Origin: Meridianimarinicoccus aquatilis
GTDB taxonomy: Bacteria; Pseudomonadota; Alphaproteobacteria; Rhodobacterales; Rhodobacteraceae
Assembly: GCF_004358675.1 (NCBI RefSeq)
Contig: NZ_SMZO01000013.1
Span: 28,284-92,283 of the forward strand
Direction: 5' to 3'
DNA length: 64,000 bases
The position numbers and the translations under genes were made by a program. Numbering within the stretch: position 1 is the stretch's first letter; the number at the start of each line of letters is the position of its first letter. Positions 43,265 to 54,422 of this stretch are shown in pieces. The notes under the pieces were generated by a model. That model saw nothing but the letters and a program-made list of their open reading frames with translations, was not told where the DNA came from and ran no database searches.

Positions 43265-45190
43265 TTAGCCTGCCGCCTTGCCCAGTTTCACAATCTTGTC
43301 TGACAGGCCAAGTGCACTGCGTGCGGCCCCAGCTATGTCCTGCGCGGTCATGCCCGCGTCAGCGTACATTTCGGCGGGGCTGGCTTGGTCGATAAAACGG
43401 TCGGGCAAGTGCACGCAGCGGACGCGTATACCGTTATCCAGTGCGCCGGACGCGGCGAGCTCATGCAGCACCATGGACCCAAAACCACCCTGCGCGCCCT
43501 CTTCGATCACCACCAACGCGTCGTGCTGCGAAGCAAGTTCGGCCACAAGCGCGCGGTCGAGCGGTTTGGCAAAGCGTGCATCGGCAACCGTCGCGCTGAG
43601 CCCATCAGCCGCCAGAAGATCGGCGGCATCCAGCGTTTCAGTCAGATGCCCCCCCAAAGACAGGAAGGCGACGTCGCGGCCCTGCCGGACAACGCGGCCC
43701 TTGCCAATCTCCAGCACCTCACCCCGGTCGGGCATTGCAACCCCCGTTCCGTTACCGCGCGGATATCGAAACGCGATAGGACCGCTGTCATGGGCGACTG
43801 CGGTTGCCACCATATGCATCAATTCGGCTTCGTCTGATGCTGCCATGACTGTGAACCCCGGTAAGGAACACAGATAGGACAAGTCAAACGCGCCCGCATG
43901 GGTCGCACCATCTGCGCCCACCAAACCAGCCCGGTCGATGGCAAAGCGCACTGGAAGCCCCTGAAGAGCCACGTCGTGCACGACCTGATCATAGGCGCGT
44001 TGCAGAAACGTCGAGTAGATCGCGCAAAACGGTTTTAGCCCCGCTGCGGCCATGCCCGCGGCAAAGGTCACGCCATGCTGCTCGGCAATTCCAACATCAA
44101 ACACCCGCGCTGGAAACCGGTCAGCCATAATGTTCAACCCCGTGCCCGATGGCATCGCCGCCGTGATCGCCACGATATCCGGATCACGCGCGGCCTCATC
44201 AGTGAGCGTCTTGCCAAAGACACCGGTATAGCTGGGCGCGCTTGGTTTTGATTTTTGCTGCGCTCCCGTATCGACATCGAATTTCGCCACGCCGTGATAC
44301 TTGTCAGCAGAGCTTTCGGCAGGCGCATACCCCTTGCCCTTTACGGTACAGCAATGGATCAGCACAGGGCCAGTCGCGCGACCCCGAACGGCGCGCAGCA
44401 CCGTCAACAACTGTTCCATGTCGTGCCCGTCGATAGGCCCCACATAGTCAAAGCCCAACTCGTCAAAGAGCGTGCCCTGACTGTTCAGACCCGTGACCAT
44501 CTGGCGGGCCCGCCGGGCGCTGTCGCGGACCGGCGCGGGTAGAGCGGCCTCAAACCCCTCGGCAAGACTGCGCATTTTGGCCAGCGGTTCGTTCGCATAA
44601 AGACCCGACAAATACGATGACATGGCCCCGACCGGCGGCGCGATCGACATCTCATTGTCGTTCAGTATCACGAACAGGCGCCGGCCTTCATGGCCAGCAT
44701 TGTTCAGCGCCTCATAAGCCATGCCGGCGCTGATCGAGCCGTCCCCAATGACTGCGATGGCATCGCCCGTTGGCTTGCCCATATCGCGCCCGACAGCAAA
44801 CCCCAGCGCCGCTGAAATAGACGTTGAAGAATGTGCCGCGCCGAACGGGTCAAACGTGCTTTCAGATCGCTTGGTGAAACCAGACAAGCCGCCCTTCTGG
44901 CGCAACGTATCCATCCGGTCCCGCCGCCCTGTCAAAATCTTGTGCGGATAACACTGGTGCCCAACATCCCAGATCAACTTGTCCATCGGCGTGTTGAATA
45001 CAGCGTGTATTGCGACGCTCAATTCGACCACGCCAAGCGATGACCCTAGATGCCCACCCGTTTGACTGACCGCATCGATCACTTCGCCCCGTAATTCATC
45101 TGCCAGAGTCCTGAGCTGCCTGTCGGACAAAGCGCGCAAATCTGGCGGGCCTGCAACTTGGTCAAGCGTCGGTGTCTTGGAACGGGTCAT
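43265..45190 (-). CDS. dxs: 1-Deoxy-D-xylulose-5-phosphate synthase
   Basis: A 641-residue thiamine-diphosphate enzyme that condenses pyruvate and glyceraldehyde-3-phosphate, the first step to isoprenoids, and so to carotenoids and the bacteriochlorophyll tail. [19 protein letters not shown] and the ThDP site [18 protein letters not shown] mark the N-terminal domain. [18 protein letters not shown] and [19 protein letters not shown] mark the middle one. ATG 45190 has CGGAGC 5 nt before it. It closes the puf operon region, following pufC by 216 bp, which suits supply of precursors to photopigment making. Confidence 0.96.
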   Translation of the reverse strand: MTRSKTPTLDQVAGPPDLRALSDRQLRTLADELRGEVIDAVSQTGGHLGSSLGVVELSVAIHAVFNTPMDKLIWDVGHQCYPHKILTGRRDRMDTLRQKGGLSGFTKRSESTFDPFGAAHSSTSISAALGFAVGRDMGKPTGDAIAVIGDGSISAGMAYEALNNAGHEGRRLFVILNDNEMSIAPPVGAMSSYLSGLYANEPLAKMRSLAEGFEAALPAPVRDSARRARQMVTGLNSQGTLFDELGFDYVGPIDGHDMEQLLTVLRAVRGRATGPVLIHCCTVKGKGYAPAESSADKYHGVAKFDVDTGAQQKSKPSAPSYTGVFGKTLTDEAARDPDIVAITAAMPSGTGLNIMADRFPARVFDVGIAEQHGVTFAAGMAAAGLKPFCAIYSTFLQRAYDQVVHDVALQGLPVRFAIDRAGLVGADGATHAGAFDLSYLCSLPGFTVMAASDEAELMHMVATAVAHDSGPIAFRYPRGNGTGVAMPDRGEVLEIGKGRVVRQGRDVAFLSLGGHLTETLDAADLLAADGLSATVADARFAKPLDRALVAELASQHDALVVIEEGAQGGFGSMVLHELAASGALDNGIRVRCVHLPDRFIDQASPAEMYADAGMTAQDIAGAARSALGLSDKIVKLGKAAG

Positions 45191-45265
45191 GCTTGTGCTC
45201 CGGGCTGGAGGTGAGACGGATGAACCTTGAAACGTCACTGCCCTTCTGGGCGACCGGTTCCGTAT

Positions 45266-45297
45266 GGCGCTGTGCGGAATTACTCCGACACAGCGCC
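45266..45297 (-). terminator. Hairpin between pufC and dxs
   Basis: A 9-bp perfect stem (GGCGCTGTG / CACAGCGCC) with inner partial pairing lies in the 216-bp gap after pufC. Smaller GC-rich inverted repeats, such as GGGGC/GCCCC near 45323, lie nearby. No T run follows. It may end or protect the puf mRNA 3' side. I see no gene in 45191-45406. Confidence 0.45.
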
Positions 45298-45406
45298 GGT
45301 CCTGTCGCCACAGGAGGGAACCGGGGCAGAGCCCCGAATGTCCGGCCCCCCTGCACGAGGCGCCGAACCAGGCGAAGGGGCGCGGCCCGTGGGAGGCCGC
45401 ACCGCC

Positions 45407-46537
45407 TTATTCGTAAACCGGGGGCCCGCTTGCCGCGAGTTCCGGGTAGTCCCTGATCATGTTCTGACCCTGCAATGGCTGCTGATACCCCTTGTGGCAG
45501 GTGCGGCAGGCAACCTTGGCAACATCGTCATAGACCGGACCAAGCCGCTCTGCGGGAAACACGTCGGTCAGGGGAACAAGCCAATCGTTGTTGATCTCTT
45601 GGACCATCTGGATTCCGAGTGAGGCCGTGGCCCATTGCGGCGTGACTTGCCCGCCATCATAGAAGGCGCGCGAGTTGTGGCAGAAAACGCAATTCCGACC
45701 AAGCGAGTTCGAGAAGTAGTTCATCAACGAGAACGTACGTTCTGTATTCTGCCAGGTTGCGACACCGACGTCAGACGGGTTTTCGCTGACATGGGCTTCA
45801 AGGCTGTGAACCTTGATGCTTTCATATTCGAGCAGATACTTCTCAAGCGCGTCAGACGGTAAAGACGTGCTTTGGCTTTGTGCCGTGGCGCGGTTCTGAT
45901 TTGCTGACCATCCTGCAACACCTTCGTTCACAGGCGCGATCCGGAACCAGACATCCGATGGCACATGCTCTCCGCGGTGGCAGGTATAGCAGTTCACCCC
46001 GACTTCGGCGTTGGCATTCACATGTGGATACCAGTCATCATTGATCGACTGGGTCATCTGGATCATGCTGCGGGCGACAACCTTTGTGTAAAGGTCATCA
46101 TCTGCATAGTTGCCTTCATTGGCACCAGCATGGCAGTAGGCGCAGCCTTCTTCCGGGGCCACCCATTGGGTGATCGATGCCATGATCCGGGTGAAGTTTC
46201 CTTCGCTCAGATCGCCAAGCACCTGCACGTTCTCATAGATGTCCTTGGCGAGCGGTTCGTCTTCAGCAATCTCATAGGGCGGATCGCCGAAGTAGTCCGC
46301 CACCGAAGGATCGGGGGTTGCCAGCACGTCGACCGGTTTGGTGACCGACATGCCAGTGCCGCGCGGGCCGGTTTGCAAGCTCTCTGTTTCCAGTGGGTTG
46401 CCCCAACTGACGAGCATCGCCGCAACAAAGATCGCCCCGCCGGCCCCGCCAATCCAAATGGCAGGACCAAAGATGTTGATCGGGTTCTTTGCGGTCCAGT
46501 CATCGAACCATTCGGGGATCCAATTCTTGGGTAGCAT
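45407..46537 (-). CDS. pufC: Photosynthetic reaction-centre tetraheme cytochrome c subunit
   Basis: A 376-residue periplasmic cytochrome that re-reduces the photo-oxidised special pair. Four c-type haem sites are present (CAYCH, CYTCH, CVFCH, CRTCH), with axial Met candidates in front of them. A membrane helix near residues 22-42 (GGAGGAIFVAAMLVSW) anchors it. ATG 46537 begins MLPKNWIPEWFDDWTAKNP and directly follows the pufM stop (TGATATG). Presence of pufC at this place, with no pufX, is normal for Roseobacter-group phototrophs. Confidence 0.97.
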   Translation of the reverse strand: MLPKNWIPEWFDDWTAKNPINIFGPAIWIGGAGGAIFVAAMLVSWGNPLETESLQTGPRGTGMSVTKPVDVLATPDPSVADYFGDPPYEIAEDEPLAKDIYENVQVLGDLSEGNFTRIMASITQWVAPEEGCAYCHAGANEGNYADDDLYTKVVARSMIQMTQSINDDWYPHVNANAEVGVNCYTCHRGEHVPSDVWFRIAPVNEGVAGWSANQNRATAQSQSTSLPSDALEKYLLEYESIKVHSLEAHVSENPSDVGVATWQNTERTFSLMNYFSNSLGRNCVFCHNSRAFYDGGQVTPQWATASLGIQMVQEINNDWLVPLTDVFPAERLGPVYDDVAKVACRTCHKGYQQPLQGQNMIRDYPELAASGPPVYE

Positions 46538-46538
46538 A

Positions 46539-47525
46539 TCAGTTCCCCTTCCCGATGAAGGCTTCATAGGAGCCATAGTCCGCGTAGCCATATGATCCGT
46601 CGTACATAGGCGCAAAGTGATGCTCTTGAGCCCAGATGAACCAGTTGTCGACGACAGTGCCTGTCAGCAGGATTCCGATACCGCCGGTAATTGGGGTCAG
46701 GACTGCGAACCACCAGGCCCAGCGGTGAATGCCCTCCATCGTGGCGTTGAAGCCCATGGTCCAGCGCCAGAACAAGGCCGCACGCTCAGACGCGGTGCCG
46801 CGATCATAGATCTGCTCAAGCTCACGGTCGCCGCCGTACCGGGTAACCGCCAGAATGGTCGCCCCATGCATCGCAAACAGCAGGACCGACCCATAAAGGA
46901 ACACGATCGAAAGCGCGTGGAATGGGTTGTAGTAAAGGTTGCCATAGCGGATCGAGAAGGCCGTGGTCCAATCAAGGTGCGGGAAAATGCCATAAGGCAC
47001 CGCCTCGGACCAGGAGCCCATCAGGATGGGACGGAACAGGCCCAGCACGAGGAACAGCCAGATCGCAGAGGCGAACGCCCAAGCCACATGTTTGCCCATC
47101 TTGTGCTGCATGGCCAGGTGATAGCTTCGCGCCCACCAGCACATGACCGAAATCAACAAGAAGAAGCTTGAGATGATGTACCAGCCGCCATCGTTTAGCG
47201 GCGGCATCTTCAAACCGTATTCCGGGCTGGGCGGCTCAAGAGCCAGCCAAAACAGTTGGCGGATAAATTCGGGGATCGACCAGCCAACTTGCGCCAGCAT
47301 GTTGAAACCAACGATGTTGAACCACAACGTGCCTGTGATCAAAGAGATGATCCCGAACCAGCCAAGGTAGATCGGCCCCAGCTGCGCGTTTCCGACCCAA
47401 CCTGCGAGGGTGGAAAAGCCGCCCTTCCCCGCGCGTTCACTGGCGGTATCGAAGTCGGTGGCCATTCCCATTTCGACCGGGCCGCGCACCTGAACTTGTG
47501 TAAATATGTTCTGATAGTCAGGCAT
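46539..47525 (-). CDS. pufM: Photosynthetic reaction-centre M subunit
   Basis: A 328-residue membrane protein with five helices that binds half of the reaction-centre pigments and the QA quinone. The start [20 protein letters not shown] and the blocks [13 protein letters not shown] segment, [15 protein letters not shown] and [18 protein letters not shown] are the family signature. The iron and bacteriochlorophyll ligand His and the iron-ligand Glu (in GGDRELEQI) are kept. It is co-transcribed with pufL (3 bp gap) and pufC. Confidence 0.98.
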   Translation of the reverse strand: MPDYQNIFTQVQVRGPVEMGMATDFDTASERAGKGGFSTLAGWVGNAQLGPIYLGWFGIISLITGTLWFNIVGFNMLAQVGWSIPEFIRQLFWLALEPPSPEYGLKMPPLNDGGWYIISSFFLLISVMCWWARSYHLAMQHKMGKHVAWAFASAIWLFLVLGLFRPILMGSWSEAVPYGIFPHLDWTTAFSIRYGNLYYNPFHALSIVFLYGSVLLFAMHGATILAVTRYGGDRELEQIYDRGTASERAALFWRWTMGFNATMEGIHRWAWWFAVLTPITGGIGILLTGTVVDNWFIWAQEHHFAPMYDGSYGYADYGSYEAFIGKGN

Positions 47526-47528
47526 GGG

Positions 47529-48368
47529 TCACATTCCTATTTGCGAGGGCCAGATCGGCAGCGTGAGCCACCAGTTCCACCATTCCGGCCAGCCCTTGGT
47601 CCAGACCGGGCCAGAAATAATGATGCACACTGCGGACCAGAACCCGGCATTCAGCGCGAGCAGCAAACCGACGCGGTGGATGCCTAAAGTTCCGATCGAA
47701 TACCCGATGAAATCGCGAAAGAACGTGTCTTCGTGGTCGGGTGTTTTGGCCTCTTCGCCCTTTTCAGGGTTGGCAGCGGACAGGATCAAGGCCCCGTGCA
47801 GTGCCAATGCGAGCGTTGTGGTGAAGAAGAACGTCACCGCAAGCATGTGGGCCGGATTGTAATGGAAGTGCAGATAGGCATAGCCTGTGTTGCTGACCCA
47901 ATCGAGATGACTGAAGATGCCATAGGGAAAGCCGTGTCCCCAAGCGCCCATCAAGAGCGGGCGGAAGACCACTAGCGTTGCATAGGCGAAGATCGCAAAG
48001 CTGAAGGCGACAGGGACATGGTAACCCATCCCCAGCTTTCGGCAGATCTCTACCTCGCGCAGGGCCCAACTGATGAACGCGCCCAAGGCGCAGATCGTGA
48101 TAATTTGCCAAAGGCCCCCATCCAGCAGCGGCGCAATCCCAAGTCCATAACTCAGGTCAGGCGGTGCGATGTTGATGAGCCAGGGATTAAAGGTCCCTTG
48201 TTGTGATGCGCCCCAAAAAATCAGGACGGTTCCAAGCAAGGCGAAAAAGGCTGCTGTGACCCCGAAGAAGCCCACGTAAAAGGGCCCCACCCAGAAATCA
48301 AACAGATCGCCGCCGATCAGCGTCCCTCCGCGGACGCGATACTTTCTCTCGAAGCTGAGCAACGCCAT
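47529..48368 (-). CDS. pufL: Photosynthetic reaction-centre L subunit
   Basis: A 279-residue membrane protein with five helices. The N-terminus [33 protein letters not shown] is almost invariant. [47 protein letters not shown] and [20 protein letters not shown] hold special-pair and QB-site residues. Together with PufM it forms the core that separates charge. It follows pufA after a hairpin-bearing gap. Confidence 0.98.
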   Translation of the reverse strand: MALLSFERKYRVRGGTLIGGDLFDFWVGPFYVGFFGVTAAFFALLGTVLIFWGASQQGTFNPWLINIAPPDLSYGLGIAPLLDGGLWQIITICALGAFISWALREVEICRKLGMGYHVPVAFSFAIFAYATLVVFRPLLMGAWGHGFPYGIFSHLDWVSNTGYAYLHFHYNPAHMLAVTFFFTTTLALALHGALILSAANPEKGEEAKTPDHEDTFFRDFIGYSIGTLGIHRVGLLLALNAGFWSAVCIIISGPVWTKGWPEWWNWWLTLPIWPSQIGM

Positions 48369-48435
48369 CTTCTGTCTCCGCGTTTGGCGGCCGACCCTTG
48401 GTGGGATTCTCAGCCGTCTTGTTCAAAATTGGTTT

Positions 48436-48470
48436 GCCGGGGGCGGACGACAGGATCGCCCGCCCACGGC
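48436..48470 (-). promoter_or_regulatory. Intercistronic pufA-pufL mRNA stability hairpin
   Basis: In the 114-bp gap between pufA and pufL, two 15-nt arms (48456-48470 and 48436-48450) pair with 13 Watson-Crick pairs, one G-U and one mismatch around a 5-nt loop. In Rhodobacter, hairpins here protect the pufBA part of the mRNA from 3' exonucleases, so that antenna proteins outnumber reaction-centre subunits. The same role is inferred. Confidence 0.7.
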
Positions 48471-48482
48471 GAGGACCAGTCG

Positions 48483-48650
48483 TTATTCGACGCGCTCATA
48501 CTTAGCAGCGGCGATTTCAAACCAGTTGTAGCTGTCCGTGGACAGCAGGACGAGGTGGATCATCGCCGCGAGCAGGAACAGGAACACGCCCTGTGCCACG
48601 AAGACGCGACGCGGATCGAAGATCAGCCAGACCTTGTAGAATTTAGCCAT
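48483..48650 (-). CDS. pufA: Light-harvesting complex 1 alpha polypeptide
   Basis: A 55-residue single-helix antenna protein: [20 protein letters not shown], then [20 protein letters not shown] and a polar tail ([15 protein letters not shown]). His32 in AAMIHLVLL ligates bacteriochlorophyll a; the [13 protein letters not shown]-terminus is the LH1-alpha signature. It forms the ring around the reaction centre with PufB, 14 bp upstream. Confidence 0.97.
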   Translation of the reverse strand: MAKFYKVWLIFDPRRVFVAQGVFLFLLAAMIHLVLLSTDSYNWFEIAAAKYERVE

Positions 48651-48664
48651 TGTTCAATCCTCTC

Positions 48665-48814
48665 TCAGAACCACGGACGCCAGATCAGCACTGCCAGATG
48701 AGCAACGCCGGCAACGGCCGAAAACAGCCAGAGCCCGCTCATGTAGACAGAGTGCAGTTCCTGCGCCTGTTCGTCGGTGAGACCTGTGAATGACAGGTCG
48801 GTATCGTCAGCCAT
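48665..48814 (-). CDS. pufB: Light-harvesting complex 1 beta polypeptide
   Basis: A 49-residue antenna protein: [40 protein letters not shown] and AVLIWRPWF. His39 in [13 protein letters not shown] is the bacteriochlorophyll ligand, and [11 protein letters not shown] is the family block. A strong GGAGGA site precedes the ATG by 6 nt, fitting high expression. The WRPWF end is typical of LH1-beta. Confidence 0.97.
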   Translation of the reverse strand: MADDTDLSFTGLTDEQAQELHSVYMSGLWLFSAVAGVAHLAVLIWRPWF

Positions 48815-48840
48815 AACTTTCCTCCGGATCGTTTTGCTGA

Positions 48841-48918
48841 AGCCGCAACCCCTGCGGCTGGGGTCCTTTGGGGCGCAAGTCCCCTCCGGGCTCTGTCTGC
48901 CCGTATCCGGGCAGGCAG
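48841..48918 (-). promoter_or_regulatory. Hairpins between pufQ and pufB
   Basis: Two stems lie in the 120-bp gap before pufB: AGCCGCA/TGCGGCT (48841-48859) and a longer one (48893-48918: CTG-T-CTGCCCG / CGGGCAG-G-CAG around TATC). In Rhodobacter the pufQ-pufB gap is an RNA processing region that separates pufQ from the stable pufBA message. A similar role is inferred. No second promoter is clear. Confidence 0.5.
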
Positions 48919-48934
48919 TTCGTATTCTCGGGGT

Positions 48935-49156
48935 TCAAGCCGAGAAAATTAGGGGCGTGATCCGGTCCGCTTCGGCCCAGGCCCGCGCGAGCGGCCCATG
49001 CAGGTTCAGCGTGCGCCGGGCGATCACGTCAAGCACCCAGCCACCGGTTGAAAACGGTAGGGCGAGAACGAAGATCAACGCGAAATAAAGATGAAACTCT
49101 GCTCCGCGCCGCATGGGGCGACGGGTGTGTGTTTCGCTGGACGTGAAGTCGGTCAT
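48935..49156 (-). CDS. pufQ: PufQ, bacteriochlorophyll-related puf regulator
   Basis: A 73-residue protein with one membrane helix ([20 protein letters not shown]) and the conserved C-terminus [22 protein letters not shown], both like Rhodobacter PufQ. PufQ is needed for normal bacteriochlorophyll levels in Rhodobacter, and is thought to act on carriers or early pathway enzymes. Its ATG overlaps the bchZ stop by 4 bp, as in other clusters, so it is translated from the bch-puf message. Confidence 0.9.
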   Translation of the reverse strand: MTDFTSSETHTRRPMRRGAEFHLYFALIFVLALPFSTGGWVLDVIARRTLNLHGPLARAWAEADRITPLIFSA

Positions 49157-50643
49157 TGCCGGGATCCTCCGTTCGGGGTGATTTGTGGGGCGCGGCGATC
49201 GGCGGGCGACAAGGCCTCAACCGTCTCTAACGCCACGCGCGTTTGTCCATTTTCAAGCGCGGCAGTCTCGGCGGCGTCGCGCAGTGTTTTTGCGGCAGAA
49301 ATTCGGGTCAGCACCGGATGCTCTGACACGATGCGGTCAAGCGCGGCTTGTGCATCGGCATCCCAGGGCAAATCACGCCGCAAATTTGTCGGTGTCGCGC
49401 TTGCCGCATCCATTTCGCTGCCAAGCGGCAAAATGTGGAACAGTGCATCGAACAACGCGTTACAGACTTCCTGAAGCAGATAGGTCGCCCCGGCATAGCC
49501 CATGAACGGCGTGCCCGTTGCCCGGCGGATCGCGGCACCAGGGAACGAGGCCGGTATGAACACGGGCTGCGGGCCGTGGCCCGAGGCCATTTCGGCCATG
49601 TACATCTTTTCGTTGATCGACCCCATCACCACGAGCGGACGCTTGCTGTGCAGCATCTCGCGCACTTCAACATTGTTGGTCTTGGCACCTGCGCAGCGTG
49701 GGACTGCAAGGGCGCAGGGAAATCCCAAGTCGCTTTCCAGATAGTGACGGATGCCGCGCGTATAGGTTTCGTTGGCGACGATGGCGAAACTGGCCGTGGC
49801 AAAGAAATCCTGCGTGACCGACCGCCACAAATCCCAGACAGGCTTCAGGGTGGAGTGCTTTTCGCGTTCGATGAACGGTTCTGGATCCAGACCCAACAGG
49901 TCGCCAAGCTTGCGCAAGAACAGCGTCGTGCTTTCGACCCCTATGGGGGCTTGAAGATACGGCTTGCTGAGGATCTCGGCCAGACCCCGGCCAAACTCGC
50001 GGTAAATACAGATGTTCACATCCGCATTCACAAGATTGCGCATCTCGGCAAGATGGCTGCCCAGCGGCATGACCATGTTGACCTCGGCGCCAATGCCTTC
50101 GACAAGGCGGCGAATTTCGGCCAGATCGGATGGCATGTTGAACGCGCCATACATCGGACCCAAGATATTGACGCGCGGTGCGGCCCCCTCTGGGCGCTTT
50201 GTTTCTTTGGGCATCCGGCCCTTGGTCATCCCGAACTCAGTGAAAATCCACGTCATCGCCCGGTCCGCCGACTGCCACTGATCTTCGTCAATGGTGCGGG
50301 GCAGAAACCGCTGGATGTTGGTACCCTGCGGTGTGACACCGCCGCCGATCATCTCTGCGATGGACCCTGTAACGACAACCGCGGGAAGTGCCGGGTCAAG
50401 CGTTTGCCAGGCGCGCTTCATGGCGTCCTCGGTGCCCGCCCCCATTTCGCCTTCGCCCAATCCCGTGACCACTATGGGCAATTCGTGCGGCGGCAACCCG
50501 TCTGTGTAATGCAGAACCGACGTGACCGGCAGGTTCTCGCAGCCCACTGGCCCGTCGATGACCACCTGCAACCCCTTGACGGCGGTGAACGCGTATACCG
50601 CGCCCCAATAGCCGCCCGCGCGATCATGATCCTGGATCAGCAT
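49153..50643 (-). CDS. bchZ: Chlorophyllide a reductase subunit Z
   Basis: A 496-residue nitrogenase-like subunit. With BchY it holds the catalytic site where ring B of chlorophyllide a is reduced on the way to bacteriochlorophyll a. The start [20 protein letters not shown] and [21 protein letters not shown] (cluster Cys) are diagnostic. [24 protein letters not shown] is another conserved block near the C-terminal end. It sits 46 bp after bchY. Confidence 0.97.
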   Translation of the reverse strand: MLIQDHDRAGGYWGAVYAFTAVKGLQVVIDGPVGCENLPVTSVLHYTDGLPPHELPIVVTGLGEGEMGAGTEDAMKRAWQTLDPALPAVVVTGSIAEMIGGGVTPQGTNIQRFLPRTIDEDQWQSADRAMTWIFTEFGMTKGRMPKETKRPEGAAPRVNILGPMYGAFNMPSDLAEIRRLVEGIGAEVNMVMPLGSHLAEMRNLVNADVNICIYREFGRGLAEILSKPYLQAPIGVESTTLFLRKLGDLLGLDPEPFIEREKHSTLKPVWDLWRSVTQDFFATASFAIVANETYTRGIRHYLESDLGFPCALAVPRCAGAKTNNVEVREMLHSKRPLVVMGSINEKMYMAEMASGHGPQPVFIPASFPGAAIRRATGTPFMGYAGATYLLQEVCNALFDALFHILPLGSEMDAASATPTNLRRDLPWDADAQAALDRIVSEHPVLTRISAAKTLRDAAETAALENGQTRVALETVEALSPADRRAPQITPNGGSRQ

Positions 50644-50689
50644 GCGCAGCCCCGGACCAGAAAATTGGTCAGTTTTTTGCCTGCGACCA

Positions 50690-52267
50690 TCATATCATTT
50701 CCTGCGCTTTGGCGGCGCGTGCCTGCTTGTCGAGTTTCTTTTGATGGGCGTCGCGGAAATCAGGCCGAAGATTTGGCGCGCCCTCCCAGACCCCGGCAGT
50801 GTCTTTTGCACCCACCCCGTCGAAGAAGCTGCGCATGGTGCCCATCCGGGCGCGGTTGCCCATAGCCGCATTCACGACCTGCTGAAGGCTACCAGCCCCC
50901 GCCACGCCCATCAGCGGACGGGCAGAAATGAGGTTGGTGAAATAAAGTGCAGGGAGTCCCATTTCCTTCGCCTTCTGAACCACTGGTGTGGTCCCGATTG
51001 CGAGATCCGGTTGCACCGCTTCCATGGCTGCAAGATCATCTTCAAGACTGGCGCGGAACTTGACCGTGACGCCGCGCGCCGCCAGCCAATCTGCATCCGT
51101 GCGCGACCACGGCGTCTTGGGACAAGCCGTGCCCACATAGGGCACATCGGCGCCGCTCTCGATCAGCAAACGTGCCACCAGAAGCTCGGACCCCTCATAG
51201 CCAGAGAGCGTCACACGCCCGGTCACGGGTGTGGCGGCGAGCGCGGCCTCGATGGCCGGGATCGCCGCGTTCTGTGCCGCTGCTATCTGGTCTGCGCCGA
51301 CACCATATGCTGCGCCAATCGCCGCGAGCCAGTCTGCCGTACCGTCCCGGCCAACCGGAGCGGAGCCGACAACTGTACGTCCTGCCGCCTGAAATTCACG
51401 CACCGACGCGGTATAGAAAGGATGGATCGCTGCCGCGACGCCACAATCAAGTGCAGCGTACAGCTCGCGCCACTCGCGGCACGGAACGACCGGCCCTGCG
51501 GCCAGTCCCATGGGGGCAAGCAGCGCGCCGATCATCATAGGGTCGGCGGGAAACATTTCGCCAAGCAGCGCGACAGCAGGCCTGTCAGATGTACCCGCCT
51601 CGGGGCGCGGCACCGGGCCTGCCTCCACTTCGGCACGTGCGTAATTCAACATCGCACCGGCAAGGATGTCTTTTGCCTCGGCATGGGTTGGCACCCCAAA
51701 TCCCGGAACATCAATTCCCACAATGCGAACGCCGTTGATCTCTGTCGGCAGGAGCCGAAGCGGCACGCCGGACGCTGTCGGCACACAAAGATTGGTCACA
51801 ACAATCGCGTCATATCTGTCAGGGTCCGCCATTTCGTGCACCGCGTCGCGGATGTCTTCGAACAACTTGCCAGTGACCAGGCTTTCAGAATTGAACGGCA
51901 CATACCCGACAGATCGACGCGCGCCATAGAAATGGCTGACAAAGGTCAAGCCATAGACGCAGCAGGCCGAGCCCGACAGCATGGTGCCGACCCGTCGCAT
52001 CCGCAGCCCAACACGCAAGGACCCAAAGGCAGGGCACATGCTTTGCGGCTGATCATGGGGACCCTTGGGATAGTCGGCCGCGTATTGGTCAAGGATTTCC
52101 GACATCCCCGCGCCGCGCGCTTTGGCTTCCATGGCCGCACCGGGGGCGTGGCACCCAACACCATCCGGACGCAGCGTGCCTTCCGGCATCGCCTCTGCGA
52201 CAGGCTCTGCCGCATCATCGATGACATGCGCCTGCGCTGCCAGATCATGAAGGGATTGGTGATTCAT
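50690..52267 (-). CDS. bchY: Chlorophyllide a reductase subunit Y
   Basis: A 525-residue nitrogenase-like subunit and partner of BchZ. Cluster cysteines are in [21 protein letters not shown] and [14 protein letters not shown]. The C-terminal part has [23 protein letters not shown] and ends with a Lys/Ala-rich tail. The length is typical. There is a 99-bp gap to bchX upstream, in which I see no separate gene. Confidence 0.97.
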   Translation of the reverse strand: MNHQSLHDLAAQAHVIDDAAEPVAEAMPEGTLRPDGVGCHAPGAAMEAKARGAGMSEILDQYAADYPKGPHDQPQSMCPAFGSLRVGLRMRRVGTMLSGSACCVYGLTFVSHFYGARRSVGYVPFNSESLVTGKLFEDIRDAVHEMADPDRYDAIVVTNLCVPTASGVPLRLLPTEINGVRIVGIDVPGFGVPTHAEAKDILAGAMLNYARAEVEAGPVPRPEAGTSDRPAVALLGEMFPADPMMIGALLAPMGLAAGPVVPCREWRELYAALDCGVAAAIHPFYTASVREFQAAGRTVVGSAPVGRDGTADWLAAIGAAYGVGADQIAAAQNAAIPAIEAALAATPVTGRVTLSGYEGSELLVARLLIESGADVPYVGTACPKTPWSRTDADWLAARGVTVKFRASLEDDLAAMEAVQPDLAIGTTPVVQKAKEMGLPALYFTNLISARPLMGVAGAGSLQQVVNAAMGNRARMGTMRSFFDGVGAKDTAGVWEGAPNLRPDFRDAHQKKLDKQARAAKAQEMI

Positions 52268-52366
52268 GACCGCGCACCCTGACCACCCGAATTGCTGGGC
52301 GGCCGGCTTTGGCCAGATGTTTCCTTGCGCGACAACGCATCGTCAAAGCGGGACAGAACATCGAGA

Positions 52367-53374
52367 TCAAACATCGTCGTACACCACTTCAAGGCTCTCG
52401 CGCGGGGCGCTTTTCTTGCCGCGCATGTCCTTATCCGTGGCAGGAACGAGCACGACATCACCGCCGGTGTCCTTGCTGTCGAAAAGAGCAAGCAGGCCGT
52501 CTTGGTCCAGAGGGTTCGGGTGGCCCGGTGGCGCAAGCGCCACTGCGTCCGCCAGTTCTGCGAACAGCGGCCCCCATTGCCCGGCTTCAGTGCCCACAAT
52601 CTGATAGTTGGCTGATTTCTTGCGCAAATCATCGTCAGCCGGGATCGCCGCAAGCACCGGGATATTGACAGATTCCGCAAAGGCTGCGGCTTCGCCCGTG
52701 CCATCATCCTTGTTTATTACAAGCCCGGCAACACCGACATTGCCGCCCATCTTGCGGAAATATTGCACCGCAGAGCAGACGTTGTTCGCCACATACAGTG
52801 ATTGAAGATCGTTTGACGCGACCAGAATGACCTTTTGCGCCATGTCCCGTGCAATGGGCAGACCAAAGCCACCGCACACCACGTCGCCCAGAAAGTCGAG
52901 CAGTACATAATCAAAGTCCCAGTCGTGAAAGCCCAGCTTTTCCAGCAGTTCAAACCCGTGGATGATGCCGCGCCCGCCACATCCCCGACCCACTTCGGGG
53001 CCGCCAAGTTCCATGGCGAAGACACCGTTCCGCTTGAAGCAGACATCACCAATTGCGACTTCTTCTCCGGCCAGCTTCTTGCGGGTCGAAGTCTCGATGA
53101 TTGTCGGGCAGGCCTTGCCGCCAAACAACAGGGATGTGGTGTCGGATTTCGGATCGCAGCCAATGAGCAGGACGCGCTTGCCCTGCTCTGCCATCATGCA
53201 AGACAGATTGGCCAGAGTGAATGACTTGCCGATGCCGCCTTTTCCATAGATCGCAATGATCTGCGTGTGCTTGGTCGGCTCGCTTTGCGGCACTTCCAAG
53301 GTCGGTTCCTGAGCCGCCTCGTTTTTCAAGCGCGCGTCAAAATCCTTCAGATTGGGAATGTCATCAAGGCTCAT
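52367..53374 (-). CDS. bchX: Chlorophyllide a reductase iron protein X
   Basis: A 335-residue NifH-like ATPase that feeds electrons to BchYZ. The P-loop is [17 protein letters not shown]. Cysteines for the shared 4Fe-4S cluster are in GRGCGGRGI and in the [12 protein letters not shown] segment. The N-terminal ~30 residues are an extension typical of BchX rather than BchL. ATG 53374 overlaps the bchC stop by 4 bp. Confidence 0.97.
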   Translation of the reverse strand: MSLDDIPNLKDFDARLKNEAAQEPTLEVPQSEPTKHTQIIAIYGKGGIGKSFTLANLSCMMAEQGKRVLLIGCDPKSDTTSLLFGGKACPTIIETSTRKKLAGEEVAIGDVCFKRNGVFAMELGGPEVGRGCGGRGIIHGFELLEKLGFHDWDFDYVLLDFLGDVVCGGFGLPIARDMAQKVILVASNDLQSLYVANNVCSAVQYFRKMGGNVGVAGLVINKDDGTGEAAAFAESVNIPVLAAIPADDDLRKKSANYQIVGTEAGQWGPLFAELADAVALAPPGHPNPLDQDGLLALFDSKDTGGDVVLVPATDKDMRGKKSAPRESLEVVYDDV

Positions 53375-54312
53375 GCGGCGGAACTCCAGTCCAAGATCAT
53401 TTTAAGGCAAGCCGGGTCGGTAAAGGCCGTGGAATAGGCATTTGCCGCTTCCCCTGCGGGCCGGGTGTGCGTGATCAACCCAGACAGCGACAAAGCACCC
53501 CCGTCGATCAGCGCACGGGTCACATCCAAGTCATCACGGGTCCACTCTGCGGCGATGCGAAACCGGGCTTCCTTCATGAAGGCGGGCGGAAATGCGAAAC
53601 TCAGCGGGTCCGTGTAGAAGCCTGCCAGGACAATCTCGCCGCCCTTCACGATGCGGTCGACAAGATCATTCAGCAGGGCCCCGTTGCCGGATGCGTCATA
53701 GATCGCCCGGTAATCGCGGCGGGTGTCGTCAGATGGATCAATGACAAAATAATCCGTTGCACCTGAGCGCCTGGATGGATCTGTTTCCCAGACCGTCGGC
53801 GCAGGCGCCCCAGAGGCGATGGTCAGTCGCGCCAAAAGTCGGCCCAGCGTGCCATGCCCAACGATGAGGTCCGGCACCGCTTTGTCGAGACCCGCCATGG
53901 CATGGCGAGCAGTTGCTGCAAGAGCCAACAACGCGCCTTCAGCCCCTAACGTCGAATCGACCCGCGTCACGCGGTCGGCTGAGGTTACAATCCGATGCGA
54001 CGCCGCTCCAAAAAGGCCAAAGGCCCCTTCATAGCAATTGGCGCCAGGGACAAAGACCTGATCGCCGGGGCGATACCCAGAACCTGGCGTTGCCTCAACC
54101 ACTTCGCCGGTCGCTTCGTAGCCCGGCACAAGAGGATAGCCCATTCCCGGAAACGGCGGCATCCGGCCAGACCAAAACAGCTTTTCAGTGCCAGTGGAAA
54201 TTCCAGTGTACCGAATGTCGACAACGATATCGCCGTCTGCCGGAGGTGTGAGTGTGATGTCGGCCAGATTCAGGTCGCGAGGTCCGTTCAGAAGGACAGC
54301 AGTTGTTTGCAT
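53371..54312 (-). CDS. bchC: 2-Desacetyl-2-hydroxyethyl bacteriochlorophyllide a dehydrogenase
   Basis: A 313-residue medium-chain dehydrogenase-like protein that oxidises the C3 hydroxyethyl group to acetyl, late in bacteriochlorophyll a synthesis. [32 protein letters not shown] is the family N-terminal block, and the Rossmann part follows from residue ~150 ([15 protein letters not shown]). Two PpsR-type boxes lie upstream (54379-54422), so it heads the bchCXYZ-puf transcription unit. Confidence 0.95.
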   Translation of the reverse strand: MQTTAVLLNGPRDLNLADITLTPPADGDIVVDIRYTGISTGTEKLFWSGRMPPFPGMGYPLVPGYEATGEVVEATPGSGYRPGDQVFVPGANCYEGAFGLFGAASHRIVTSADRVTRVDSTLGAEGALLALAATARHAMAGLDKAVPDLIVGHGTLGRLLARLTIASGAPAPTVWETDPSRRSGATDYFVIDPSDDTRRDYRAIYDASGNGALLNDLVDRIVKGGEIVLAGFYTDPLSFAFPPAFMKEARFRIAAEWTRDDLDVTRALIDGGALSLSGLITHTRPAGEAANAYSTAFTDPACLKMILDWSSAA

Positions 54313-54378
54313 TTTTGGTCCTCCCGGTCCTTTGGGCGTTCAAGTGCTGGTCAGCACCTAAGGCCCCTCCCCTACATA

Positions 54379-54396
54379 TGTCACTTTAGACTGACA
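54379..54396. promoter_or_regulatory. PpsR/CrtJ-type box 1 before bchC
   Basis: TGTCACTTTAGACTGACA fits TGT-N12-ACA exactly. It lies 67 bp upstream of bchC and 8 bp from a second box. In Rhodobacter capsulatus the bchC promoter also has two such boxes 8 bp apart, bound cooperatively by CrtJ under oxygen. Confidence 0.8.
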
Positions 54397-54404
54397 GTTT
54401 GATC

Positions 54405-54422
54405 TGTCAATTTAATTAGACA
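54405..54422. promoter_or_regulatory. PpsR/CrtJ-type box 2 at the end of crtF
   Basis: TGTCAATTTAATTAGACA fits TGT-N12-ACA and overlaps the last codons of crtF. With box 1 it forms the pair expected for repression of the bchC-puf unit in aerobic, lit cells. Confidence 0.8.

Noticed and set aside
45191..46540. pufX after pufM
   Set aside because: pufC follows the pufM stop directly and no PufX-like frame is present.
49348..50865. A 505-codon open frame antisense to bchZ
   Set aside because: Shadow of bchZ; no motif and no ribosome-binding site.
50642..52282. A 546-codon open frame antisense to bchY
   Set aside because: The other strand carries a clear nitrogenase-like protein in full. The antisense frame shows no known motif.
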